From positions 340,712-404,711 of the forward strand of contig NZ_JASHJC010000003.1 in the NCBI RefSeq assembly GCF_030733385.1: a stretch of DNA of 64,000 bases, read 5' to 3'. Under the pieces are notes generated by a model. It was given only the letters and a program-made list of their open reading frames with translations. It was not told the DNA's origin and did no database searches. A program made the translations under genes and the position numbers. Positions 50,215 to 58,789 of this stretch are shown here, piece by piece; position 1 is the first letter of the stretch; every line of letters begins with the position of its first letter. This DNA comes from Roseovarius sp. MMSF_3359. Lineage in GTDB: Bacteria > Pseudomonadota > Alphaproteobacteria > Rhodobacterales > Rhodobacteraceae.

Positions 50215-51102
50215 TTACGATCTGTGACCAGTCTTGGCAGGCAGCAGGCCGTCTGGCCGGATCAGGAGGGCCGCAATAACGGCGCTCAGGACGATGGCGT
50301 CGCGATAGGGGGCGAGGTTGTCCGGCAGAAAGGCCTGGGTCAAAACCTCCAACCCTCCGACGACGAAACCGCCCAATACGGCGCCACCAAGGCTCCCCAA
50401 CCCGCCCAGAACAGTTGCGATGAACGCCTTGAGGACCGGAAAGAAACCCATCATCGGATCAACTGATCCACGTTGAGCGGTCCAGATCACGGCGGCGACA
50501 CCGGCAAGAAGGCCGGAGATGGCAAAGGACACCGCGACCACGCGATTAGCCTTAAGGCCCAGCATCCGCAGCATCTCGAAATCCTCCGCCGCGGCGCGCA
50601 TGGCCATGCCCATGGGCGTGCGGCGCAACACAAATGTCAGCGCCCCAAGCGAGGTCAGCGTGACCAGTATAGATACGGTCGGCGCGACACCGATCGTCAT
50701 GCCCGCAATCTGGTAAGTGCCCGACCATGAGGACGGAAAAGAGATTGGCACGGGCCGGGCCGAGATGCCGTTCTGGAACAGGACCTTGAGGATCTCCGAC
50801 ACGGCAAAGCTGGTGATCAGAAGCGAAACAACATCCGCGCCCCGCATCGCCCGAAAGGCCGCGCGCTCCATGGCCAGGGCCATCACCAATGCGGCACCGA
50901 TTCCGATGGCGAGCGCCGCGAGCGGCGGAAAACCAAAAGCCATGGACAGGAAAATGCCGTAGCCGCCAAATGTCATGATCTCGCCATGGGCAAAATTGAT
51001 CAGCCGGACAATCGAAAAGACGATCGCCAGGCCAAGCGCCAGCATCGCATAGATGCCACCGAGGCTCAGCGCGTTGATGATCTGTTGAAGGAGCAGGTCC
51101 AT
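50215..51102 (-). CDS. Liv-type ABC transporter permease (LivH-like)
   Basis: The 295-residue membrane protein has the LivH pattern: LLLQQIINALSLGGIYAMLALGLAIV, RLINFAHGEIMTFGGYGIF and KLGL-like loops near GLKANRVVAVSFAISG. It is one of the two channel subunits for an amino-acid-like or amide substrate. It is the last gene of a leftward operon. The substrate is not fixed by sequence. Confidence 0.9.
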   Translation of the reverse strand: MDLLLQQIINALSLGGIYAMLALGLAIVFSIVRLINFAHGEIMTFGGYGIFLSMAFGFPPLAALAIGIGAALVMALAMERAAFRAMRGADVVSLLITSFAVSEILKVLFQNGISARPVPISFPSSWSGTYQIAGMTIGVAPTVSILVTLTSLGALTFVLRRTPMGMAMRAAAEDFEMLRMLGLKANRVVAVSFAISGLLAGVAAVIWTAQRGSVDPMMGFFPVLKAFIATVLGGLGSLGGAVLGGFVVGGLEVLTQAFLPDNLAPYRDAIVLSAVIAALLIRPDGLLPAKTGHRS

Positions 51103-51109
51103 TTACGCC

Positions 51110-51826
51110 TCAAGCTGCCAGGTAGGCTGATTTCAGGATATCGTCGCCGGCCAGGTCCAACGGCGCGCCGGTTGCCGCAACGGCACCGTTGGCCAGCACA
51201 ACCGCATGATCGGCAATTTCAAGCGCCAGGGAGGCGTTTTGTTCGACGAGCAGCACGGAGATGCCCTCGGCCTTCAACTCCTCAACGATGGCGAAGACGG
51301 TATCGACCATCTGCGGGGCAAGCCCAAGTGACGGCTCGTCCATCAACAAAAGCCGCGGCTCGCTCATCAGGGCGCGGGCCAGGGCCAGCATCTGTTGCTC
51401 GCCACCCGACAGCAGCCCCGCCAGTTGTTTGCGCCGCTCGCCCAAAATCGGGAACCGGTCCATCAGAGCATCGCGGCGGGATGCCGCCGTTTCCGGCGTG
51501 CCTGCGGCGGACCCGGCAAGGACAAGGTTTTCTTCCACCGTGAGCGACGCAAAGATGCGCCGCCCTTCGGGGCAGATGGCGACGCCCGCGCGCACAATCG
51601 CATCGGGCGACGCCTTTGTCATGGATTGACCGAAGATCGACACCGTACCGGCCGTCGGCGGTATCACCCCGGCGACGGCCATCACGGTGCTGGTCTTGCC
51701 CGCCCCGTTGGCACCAAGCAGCGCGGTGATGCCTGCCCTGGGCACACTCAGGTCGATGCCGCGCACGGCCTGTACCGGGCCGTAGCGCACATCCAATGCC
51801 TTTATGTCGAGGGCGAGGTCGTCCAT
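51110..51826 (-). CDS. Liv-type ABC transporter ATP-binding protein (LivF-like)
   Basis: The 238-residue ATPase has Walker A GANGAGKTST, the signature LLSGGEQQMLALARALM and Walker B LLLMDEPSLGLAPQ, all LivF-like. It starts 7 bases after the permease-coding gene and ends 9 bases from the binding-protein stop. It energises the import of the transporter substrate together with the fused permease-ATPase. Confidence 0.92.
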   Translation of the reverse strand: MDDLALDIKALDVRYGPVQAVRGIDLSVPRAGITALLGANGAGKTSTVMAVAGVIPPTAGTVSIFGQSMTKASPDAIVRAGVAICPEGRRIFASLTVEENLVLAGSAAGTPETAASRRDALMDRFPILGERRKQLAGLLSGGEQQMLALARALMSEPRLLLMDEPSLGLAPQMVDTVFAIVEELKAEGISVLLVEQNASLALEIADHAVVLANGAVAATGAPLDLAGDDILKSAYLAA

Positions 51827-51835
51827 CCGGTCACA

Positions 51836-52984
51836 TCACGGGCTTGGCAGGATCGCCGGATCGGCGGCCTCGCGCAGGATGAACTCCTTGTCGCCCGACC
51901 CGGTAATCCGCGCCACGACAACGTCGCGCAGCGGCATCCGGTCGGTCCCGGCAAAGGTGAAGTTCGACATGATGGCCTTGCCGTCTTCGATCCCGGCCAT
52001 GGCTTCGCTCACCGCAGCAGGATCGGTGGTGCCCGCCGCCGCCACCGCCTGTTCGATCATGTGGGCGATGTCACAACCGTTGACGTAGTAGTTGTTGTCG
52101 GGCGTTGTCCCGGTCGCTGCCTTGAAACGGTCGATGAACTCGGCATAGGGCGATCCTTCGTCCGGGAAGCCGCCGGAGGTGTGCACCACCCCATCGACCA
52201 CGTCACCGAGGCCCCGCACGGTGGGTGTGTCGAGAACGTCACCGCCCATGACCTGCGTGTCCAGCCCGGCCCCGCGCAAGGCACGGATGAAGGCGGGAAA
52301 ATCCGGCTCCCATGCCCAGGTGACGATCAGGTCCGGCGCTGGATCTGCGCCCTGGATCGTGGTCACGATGGCCGAAAAATCGGGCTGGTTCAGCGAATAG
52401 TTGCTTTCACCCACGACATTGCCGCCAAGCGCCGAGAAGGCTTCGCCAAAATACTCGGGCCCGCCAAGGGTGTAGGCACTGTCGGGCGATTTCACCAGCC
52501 AGACATTTTCATGCCCCTGCTCGCGGGCATACCCGGCCAGCACCGTGGCCTGCTGATTGTCCGCCGGGTAGCTGCCGAAGACATGCGGCCCGACCTGGGT
52601 CAGGACCGGCGCGGTGCCGGCAAAGGTCATGGTCGGGATCACATCGGCCGCGGTGATCTGCGCGGCGGCGATTGTCGGGTCGGCATCGGCCGACGAGACG
52701 ATGAATTTCGCGCCATCGTCGATCATCTCTTGGACCACCTGCACGCCAACGGCGATGTCCGACCGAGTGTCCTTGACGATCAACTTGACCGGCGTGGTGC
52801 CGTTCAGGCCGCCTGCCGCGTTCATTTCGTCGATGCAGAACTGGAACCCGGCATAGGCCGGTCCGTCATAGGGCGCGAGATAGCCCGATTGGGCGGACAT
52901 CACGCCGATCACATAGTCCTCGGCGACTGCGGCAGTCCCCAGGGCCACCGCGGCGCTCGTCATCAGGAATGCTCTGATCTTCAT
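51836..52984 (-). CDS. ABC transporter substrate-binding protein (Liv type)
   Basis: The 382-residue protein has a signal peptide (MKIRAFLMTSAAVALGTAAVA, cut before EDY) and a type I periplasmic binding fold: VIGVMSAQSGYLAPYDGPAYAG, then CIDEMNAAGGLNG. It starts in overlap with the stop of the fused permease-ATPase gene (ATGA). Liv-type binding proteins range from branched-chain amino acids to amides, urea and aromatics, so the substrate is open. Confidence 0.9.
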   Translation of the reverse strand: MKIRAFLMTSAAVALGTAAVAEDYVIGVMSAQSGYLAPYDGPAYAGFQFCIDEMNAAGGLNGTTPVKLIVKDTRSDIAVGVQVVQEMIDDGAKFIVSSADADPTIAAAQITAADVIPTMTFAGTAPVLTQVGPHVFGSYPADNQQATVLAGYAREQGHENVWLVKSPDSAYTLGGPEYFGEAFSALGGNVVGESNYSLNQPDFSAIVTTIQGADPAPDLIVTWAWEPDFPAFIRALRGAGLDTQVMGGDVLDTPTVRGLGDVVDGVVHTSGGFPDEGSPYAEFIDRFKAATGTTPDNNYYVNGCDIAHMIEQAVAAAGTTDPAAVSEAMAGIEDGKAIMSNFTFAGTDRMPLRDVVVARITGSGDKEFILREAADPAILPSP

Positions 52985-54867
52985 GCTAAAACTCCTTCTG
53001 TTGGATCTGGACGGTCACTGGAATGTTGATTGGATTGCGCGGCGCGCGCCGTCCGACCGCGCCCGATATATGCTTCGATCACGCGCCCATCGGCACGCAC
53101 CTCTTCCGGAGTGCCTTCGGCAATCTTCTGACCCCGGTTCATCACAACAATCCGGCTCGACAGCCGGTTCACGAATTTCAGATCATGGTCAATCAGCAGG
53201 ACACCGATGTTGCGCTCCTGCGCGATCACATCGAGCCGGTCGGCCAGGTCATCGGTCTCGGCTGGGTTCATGCCCGCCGCCGGTTCATCCAGCAACAGGA
53301 TCACGGGGTCCTGGGCCAGCGCGCGGGCAATTTCCAACCGTTTGCGGGCGCCGTAAGGCAGGTTTTCAGCCCGCATCGCTGCGATACTGCCCAGATCAAA
53401 CGCCATCAGTTCCCGGAGCGTGATGCGGTGCGCTTCACGGCGCGAATGCCCCGCGGCCAGTGCGGCCACAAAGACGTTTTCATAGGCGGTCAGCCCATTG
53501 AACAGCCTGAGGTTCTGGAAACTGCGCGCGACTTTCTGGCGGATGATGGCATGACGCGGCAATTTCGTCAGGTCCGAGGTGCCGATGCGCGCCACGCCCT
53601 TATCCGCGTCATATTGCCGGGTCATCAGGTTAATCAGCGTGGATTTGCCCGCCCCGTTCGGGCCGATCAATCCGGTGATCGTGCCGGTGGGCGCGGAAAA
53701 GCTCATGTCGTCAACCGCGACAACACCGGCGAAACTCTTGGCCAATCCGTCCGCCACCATCTCGGTTGTCTCCGCCGGTGCGGGGATTGCGGCGGGTTGG
53801 GTTTCGCGTTTTGATCCGGGCAGGAAGGGCGCATCCGCATTGGGGCCGATCTCGAAACCTCCGACAAGCCCCTGCGGGCGCAGCCAGATGACCAGAAGGA
53901 TCGCAAGTCCGAGCGCGATCGTGGTCAGGCCGAAGACCTCGGGCAGGCTTATGCCCAGCACGGTTGCGCCGCCCTCAAGGTTGCGGACCGAGTTTTGCAG
54001 AAGCGTCACGGCGATCACCCCCACGACGGCGCCGCCGACCGAGGCCATACCGCCCACGATCATCATCACCACCTGCGCGAACACGAGGCCGAGATAGAAG
54101 GAAGCGGGCGAAAATGCCCCCAGGATGTGCCCATAGAGCGCCCCCGCGACGGTGGCCAAAGCACCGGACAGGGTCCAGGCGACAAGACGTGCCCGGCGCG
54201 GGGCGATGCCCAAGGCGGTGGCCGCATCCTCGTCGTCCCGCACGGCCCTGGCAAAAAGGCCCCAGCGACTTTCGCGGAACATACGCGCGATCAGGATGAA
54301 CATTACTGCCGCGACCAGGACGAATGTCAGGTCGGTAATCCGCGGCACACCATAGAAAGTCTGGCTGCCCCGGGTGATTTCGCGCGCGCTGATGGCGATG
54401 GAATGCACGATGATCAAAAGGCCAAGTGTCGAGATGGTGGCCGATGCGCCGACCAGCCTGGCAATCGCGCTGCCCGTCAACAACGCCAGCGCCAGACCCG
54501 CCAGCGCGACAAAGGGCAAGGCCGACCAGACCGCCAGTTCATGCCCCGCCAGCCAGATGGGCAGCTCCGGCAACGCCGAACGCTGTAGCGCCGCGGGCAT
54601 GGTCAGGATACCTGACAGATACGCCCCTACGGTCATGAAAGCGCCATGGCCGAAACTGACAATGCCGGTGTTGCCACAAAAGATCGCCAGCGCCGCAACC
54701 GCCGAAACATTCACACACATCAACACCGCGATGCGCTCGCCCGTGCGGCCAAACACCCAGACGAGGATCGCCACCGCCACCAAAAGCACCGCCAGCGCCG
54801 CCGCGGTACGCACTCCGTTGGCCGCAAGCAGCCGTGCCGGGTGTGTGGTGAGCGCGGGCGTTGTCAT
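52981..54867 (-). CDS. fused Liv permease and ATPase (LivM-LivG type)
   Basis: The 628-residue protein joins two proteins that are usually separate. Residues about 15-340 are LivM-like membrane helices (CGNTGIVSFGHGAFMTVGAYL and GGMASVGGAVVGVIAVTLL). From about residue 375 it is a LivG-like ATPase with Walker A GPNGAGKSTL, signature LPYGARKRLEIARAL and Walker B LLLDEPAAGMNP. The linker (about 340-375) is rich in Ala and Pro. The start at 54867 overlaps the cysteine-hydrolase stop. Confidence 0.92.
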   Translation of the reverse strand: MTTPALTTHPARLLAANGVRTAAALAVLLVAVAILVWVFGRTGERIAVLMCVNVSAVAALAIFCGNTGIVSFGHGAFMTVGAYLSGILTMPAALQRSALPELPIWLAGHELAVWSALPFVALAGLALALLTGSAIARLVGASATISTLGLLIIVHSIAISAREITRGSQTFYGVPRITDLTFVLVAAVMFILIARMFRESRWGLFARAVRDDEDAATALGIAPRRARLVAWTLSGALATVAGALYGHILGAFSPASFYLGLVFAQVVMMIVGGMASVGGAVVGVIAVTLLQNSVRNLEGGATVLGISLPEVFGLTTIALGLAILLVIWLRPQGLVGGFEIGPNADAPFLPGSKRETQPAAIPAPAETTEMVADGLAKSFAGVVAVDDMSFSAPTGTITGLIGPNGAGKSTLINLMTRQYDADKGVARIGTSDLTKLPRHAIIRQKVARSFQNLRLFNGLTAYENVFVAALAAGHSRREAHRITLRELMAFDLGSIAAMRAENLPYGARKRLEIARALAQDPVILLLDEPAAGMNPAETDDLADRLDVIAQERNIGVLLIDHDLKFVNRLSSRIVVMNRGQKIAEGTPEEVRADGRVIEAYIGRGRTARAAQSNQHSSDRPDPTEGVLA

Positions 54868-55508
54868 CCGGCTGCGTCCAGTTCCGCGACGAGTTCTGCC
54901 GTTGTCACCTGCCGGCAATAACCCTTGATCGTGCGCAGGGAATGGTCGTGCCGCTCCTGGCTGTAGGTCAGGCAGGCATCGGTGACCTGCGTGACCAGGT
55001 ACCCAAGGTCACAGGCATCCCGAATGGCGCTTTCAACGCATTGGTCGGTGATAAGGCCCGCCAGCACCACCTGCCGCACCCCCAGATTGCGCAGGATGTA
55101 ATCAATATGGGTCGAGACAAAGACCGAGGAAGAGCCCTTGGGCAGCACGATCTCGTCTCCCTCGGGCGCGATCTGGTCGATCACCTTGCCGTCCCAGGAC
55201 CCTTTTGGCACGTGGAACCCGGTGATCTTGTAGTCCAGCGACCGGTCGCGGCCATCCAGCGTCAGGCTTTCGATGTTGGTATACATCACCTCGACCCCCG
55301 CCTTGCGGCAGGCGGCCTGGATGGCCTGCATATTCGGGACGACGCGCGCCTCAAGCTGATCGAAGAACCAGCCATATTTCTCGTCGAATTCGGCCTCGGA
55401 CAGATCCTTGAATTCCCCACCATCCCGATGTGCCGCGAAATTCTGCACGTCAATGAAAATCAACGCCGATTGCGGCGGGGTCAGCGGCACTTCGCGTGTC
55501 AGGGTCAT
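54864..55508 (-). CDS. isochorismatase-like cysteine hydrolase
   Basis: The 214-residue protein has the triad of the family: Asp in ALIFIDVQNF, a Lys in VLPKGSSSVF and Cys in GLITDQCVESAIRDAC. Relatives include nicotinamidase, N-carbamoylsarcosine amidase and biuret hydrolase, which cleave amide-type bonds. The ATG at 55508 overlaps the stop of the gene upstream. Its place between an amidohydrolase and a transporter gene suggests it processes the imported compound. Confidence 0.88.
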   Translation of the reverse strand: MTLTREVPLTPPQSALIFIDVQNFAAHRDGGEFKDLSEAEFDEKYGWFFDQLEARVVPNMQAIQAACRKAGVEVMYTNIESLTLDGRDRSLDYKITGFHVPKGSWDGKVIDQIAPEGDEIVLPKGSSSVFVSTHIDYILRNLGVRQVVLAGLITDQCVESAIRDACDLGYLVTQVTDACLTYSQERHDHSLRTIKGYCRQVTTAELVAELDAAG

Positions 55509-56275
55509 GGCAATTCCTCCATAAAGGCACCAATGGCGCGGGACAAAAGTTCGACCCAAAGGCTCACACCCTCCGCATGGTCAATTTGGTCGTTGCGGAT
55601 CTCGATCAGGCTATGGGGCAACCCAAGAGGTTCGGCGTATTGCGGGATAAACCAGTCGGTCTCATCATCAATTTGGTAGGGCTGGTTCAGCGCCAGATGC
55701 AGATCCGGACGCATCCCGGCGATGGTGGCCATCAACGCTTCGCCCGTCTCCGGCGACCGCCGTGTCAGGAAGCCCGCGTGCCAGGGCCGGTCGTGATCAT
55801 CCATGCGCGGCGTGAACGAGTGGATCGAGAAAACCGCGCGCGGCTCGTGCGCCGCAAAGAGCGTATCAAGCTGCTTGTTCATCGGGTCGAAAATCTCCGT
55901 GATCCTCGCCCTGCGTTCGCTTTCCGAGATGGATTTATTGGCGGGGATATGTTCGTGGTCGCTGATTTCCGGAACGGATTGCACACAACCCGTCGGTCGA
56001 TTGCAGTCAATGACCAACCGCGAATACCGCTGCAGGACCAAGGGCGCCCGAAGCGCACGAGCGACCCCGCGGGCCACGTCTTCGGCGCCGATATCCCATC
56101 CGCGGTGACTGTTCAGCACCGCGTCGCTCACACCCAGCTCACCCAACGCCGCCGGGATCGCCCGGCCTGCATGCTCGCAGAGCAGCACGAGATCGGACGT
56201 GCTATCACCGGGGACAACTTCGACAGGCGCAGGATCGGCAGGCCCGATCAACGTAACGGCAGCATTTGAGAACAT
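55505..56275 (-). CDS. N-formylglutamate amidohydrolase-like enzyme (HutG type)
   Basis: The 256-residue protein shows the family pattern: LLCEHAGRAIPAALGELG, HRGWDIGAEDVARGVARAL, then YSRLVIDCNRP and IHSFTP, with metal-binding His and Glu residues. HutG-like enzymes remove a formyl group from N-formylglutamate. No other histidine-degradation (hut) genes are near, so it probably acts on a similar N-acyl amide. It heads the leftward operon, just after the control gap. Confidence 0.87.
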   Translation of the reverse strand: MFSNAAVTLIGPADPAPVEVVPGDSTSDLVLLCEHAGRAIPAALGELGVSDAVLNSHRGWDIGAEDVARGVARALRAPLVLQRYSRLVIDCNRPTGCVQSVPEISDHEHIPANKSISESERRARITEIFDPMNKQLDTLFAAHEPRAVFSIHSFTPRMDDHDRPWHAGFLTRRSPETGEALMATIAGMRPDLHLALNQPYQIDDETDWFIPQYAEPLGLPHSLIEIRNDQIDHAEGVSLWVELLSRAIGAFMEELP

Positions 56276-56358
56276 ACGAAGCAGCTTAGAGAAAATAAAA
56301 AACCAGAGTCAACGGTAAAGCCATTGACTGAAATTACTTTTTCAAAAACGATAGTGCC
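56276..56358. promoter_or_regulatory. divergent control region, amidohydrolase operon / RpiR
   Basis: The 83-base gap is AT-rich and must hold two promoters. A TTGACT-type -35-like hexamer is visible near 56323-56328, but no matching -10 stands out. It is the likely binding place of the RpiR protein. Confidence 0.35.
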
Positions 56359-57204
56359 ATGCATATTCGCGATCAGATCGAATCTTCTTCGGCAATGCTG
56401 ACCCAGTCCGAGCGCAAACTGGCCACCGCCCTCTTGTCGGATTACCCTTATGCCGGGTTGATCTCGATCCAGGAACTGGCCGAACGCGCGGAGGTCTCGC
56501 CGCCTTCAATCTCTCGCTTTGTCACGAAAATCGGCCTGTCCGGGTATGCCGAGATGCAGCGGCGCCTGTTGGCGGAATTGCGCGCTGGCGATCGGTCGCC
56601 GGTCGATCTTCACGCCAATGCACGACAGATCGAGGGCGGCTATCTGGCCGGGTTCCTCGGTCGCGCCGCAGAGCAGATTCAGACCGCGGGCGAGGCCGTG
56701 ACCGAAGGGCAGTTCAACCGAATTCTCGACCTGCTGGCCGATCCGAAACGCAATGTCTTTGCCGTTGGCGGACGAATCAGCGACACGATCGCCCAGCACC
56801 TGACCTTTCACCTGCGGCTTTCGCGCGAAGGCGCTTTTCACCTGCCCCGCGATCCCGAAACCTGGCCCGAGTATCTATTGCGGATGAAAGCCGGGGACAT
56901 CTTTTTCCTCGTCGATTTTCGCCGGTACCAGCGCAACCTGTGCCAATTGGCCGAGCAGGCCAGCAAGCAGAAAGTCCAGGTTATCCTGATGACAGACAAA
57001 GGGTTATCGCCGGCCACCCGGTACGCCGCAGAGGTCCTTGCGGTGCCGATTGATACCGGCACAATCTGGGACAGCTATTCCGCCGCCCTGGCCGTGACCG
57101 AAGCCCTGGTCACGCGCGTGGCCGAGCAAACCTGGGACAAGACACGCACCCGGATCGAAGCGTGGGATGCGGTGCGGGCAACGACATGGGAGAACGAGGG
57201 ATGA
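56359..57204 (+). CDS. MurR/RpiR-family transcriptional regulator
   Basis: The 281-residue protein has the RpiR helix-turn-helix (LISIQELAERAEVSPPSISRFVTKIG) and a C-terminal SIS sugar-phosphate/amide-binding domain (VFAVGGRISDTIAQHLTFHLRL and VQVILMTDKG). It diverges from the amidohydrolase-transporter operon and overlaps the glutamine-synthetase-like gene, so it is the likely local regulator of both. Confidence 0.9.
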   Translation: MHIRDQIESSSAMLTQSERKLATALLSDYPYAGLISIQELAERAEVSPPSISRFVTKIGLSGYAEMQRRLLAELRAGDRSPVDLHANARQIEGGYLAGFLGRAAEQIQTAGEAVTEGQFNRILDLLADPKRNVFAVGGRISDTIAQHLTFHLRLSREGAFHLPRDPETWPEYLLRMKAGDIFFLVDFRRYQRNLCQLAEQASKQKVQVILMTDKGLSPATRYAAEVLAVPIDTGTIWDSYSAALAVTEALVTRVAEQTWDKTRTRIEAWDAVRATTWENEG

Positions 57205-58502
57205 GTGATCTGATCTTTGCGGCAACCTGCGACCTGGCCGGGAAAGTGCGCGGCAAGGCCTTTCCAGCGGGACAACTGCAGAAACGCCTGCAACGCGGTG
57301 TCGGCTGGACCCCCACCAACGTGCAGATCAACTGTTTCGATGGCATCGCCGAGAGCCCGTTCGGCGCGCTTGGCGACCTCTTGCTGATCCCGGATGAGAC
57401 CGCAAGCGTGACCGCCGATCTCGGCACCCGCGTCGAGCGGTTCATGCTGGGCGACATCGTCACACTGGAAGGAGACCCATGGGATCTCTGCACAAGATCT
57501 TTGTTGAAATCGGCTTTGTCACGGCTCGAAAAGGTGGGTGGGGTGCAGCTTCTGGCCGCTTTCGAGCACGAATTCCAGTTGAAGGGGGCAAACCCGTTGG
57601 TTGGCGAAGGCTACGGCCGGTCCGGCTTTGAGGCGCAGCGGGACCTGTGCGAAGCCCTGATGTCTCAGATCGAGGCTGCCGGGCTGTCCCCCGACAGCAT
57701 CATGAAGGAATACGGGGCCAACCAGTATGAAGTTGTGATTGGCCCCGAGGTCGGTGTGCGTGCCGCCGACGCCGCCGTCATGTTGCGGGAACTGACCCGC
57801 TCCGTGGCGCGCGCGCACGGGGAAGAGGCCACCTTCACCCCGATCCGCGATCCCGCCAGCGTCGGCAACGGGGTTCATATTCACATGAGCTTCCTGAACC
57901 CAGATGGAAGCCCGGCCACTTATGACGCAAACGGGCCTTGCGGCATGTCCGCGTTGACAAGCGCCTTTGCCGCCGGGGTCTTGAAATACCTAGATGCCAT
58001 CTTGGCCATCACCGCGCCGTCGGTTGTATCCTACCTCCGGCTGACCCCACACCGCTGGTCGGCAGCCTATAACAACCTGGGCTTCCGCGACCGCGAAGCG
58101 TCACTGCGCGTCTGTCCCGTGACCGCGAAGGACCCCGCCAGTATCGCGCGTCAGTTCAATATCGAATACCGCGCCGGCGATGCCGCTGCGTGTCCGCATC
58201 TGGCGCTGGCCGCCATCGTGCATGCCGGGTGCCAGGGCATCGAAGAGAGGCTGACAGCCCCTGATCCCACGGAGGAGGATTTGTCCCTTCTGCCGCCCGA
58301 AGAGTTACACGCCCGCGGCTTTGTCCGCCTGCCCGAAACGCTGGAAGCGGCGTTGGACCGTCTTGCCGGGAATGATGTGGTCACAGGCTGGTTCCCAAAA
58401 CCGTTCGCGGGCGTCTACCTTGCGCACAAGCAGAGCGAGATCGCGCATGTCGCAGATTTGGATGTGACCCAACGCTGCGCGTCGTATGAAAGCACGTACT
58501 GA
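57201..58502 (+). CDS. glutamine-synthetase-family ligase (GlnA-like)
   Basis: The 433-residue protein has GS-fold motifs: AAFEHEFQL (metal Glu residues), EYGANQYEVVIGP, GNGVHIHMSFLNP and YLRLTPHRWSAAYNN. It is not a standard glutamine synthetase: adenylylation-site text is not apparent and the N-terminal domain is short. Relatives include gamma-glutamyl-polyamine and gamma-glutamylanilide-type ligases that attach glutamate to amines. Its stop-start overlap with the RpiR gene ties it to the divergent amide-handling operon. Confidence 0.88.
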   Translation: MSDLIFAATCDLAGKVRGKAFPAGQLQKRLQRGVGWTPTNVQINCFDGIAESPFGALGDLLLIPDETASVTADLGTRVERFMLGDIVTLEGDPWDLCTRSLLKSALSRLEKVGGVQLLAAFEHEFQLKGANPLVGEGYGRSGFEAQRDLCEALMSQIEAAGLSPDSIMKEYGANQYEVVIGPEVGVRAADAAVMLRELTRSVARAHGEEATFTPIRDPASVGNGVHIHMSFLNPDGSPATYDANGPCGMSALTSAFAAGVLKYLDAILAITAPSVVSYLRLTPHRWSAAYNNLGFRDREASLRVCPVTAKDPASIARQFNIEYRAGDAAACPHLALAAIVHAGCQGIEERLTAPDPTEEDLSLLPPEELHARGFVRLPETLEAALDRLAGNDVVTGWFPKPFAGVYLAHKQSEIAHVADLDVTQRCASYESTY

Positions 58503-58789
58503 AAGGCACAGACCGTCACGCCCATTTCTGCAGGTTACGCACTCCACTCTGGTTGCCTCCCCTAGTCGGACATTGTCCGCGCGGTCGATAGGCCGCGTCC
58601 GACCGAAGGCGCGGTCGGCGCACGACGTTTGGCAATTGCCCGGCGCGCGGCGCATCTCGGCACCCTGACGAACCCCTTTCGAACGATCCTCTTCTCGCAA
58701 CCAAAAAACAACGAGTTTGAGCGGCATCAAGGCCGGCCTGACCCAAGAGGCCTAAAATGCGTCCAATTATCTTTTCTTTGGAGGCCAAA
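58503..58789. other. gap before the molybdoenzyme gene
   Basis: A 287-base stretch with no credible gene. It includes a GC-rich, hairpin-prone piece at about 58575-58625 (repeated GGTCG and CGACC elements) that could terminate the upstream gene. The part near the molybdoenzyme start has TTGGAGG as ribosome-binding site at 58778-58784. Confidence 0.35.

Noticed and set aside
51395..53029. Rightward 544-codon open frame
   Set aside because: It is antisense to the LivF-like and binding-protein genes, whose motifs are clear.
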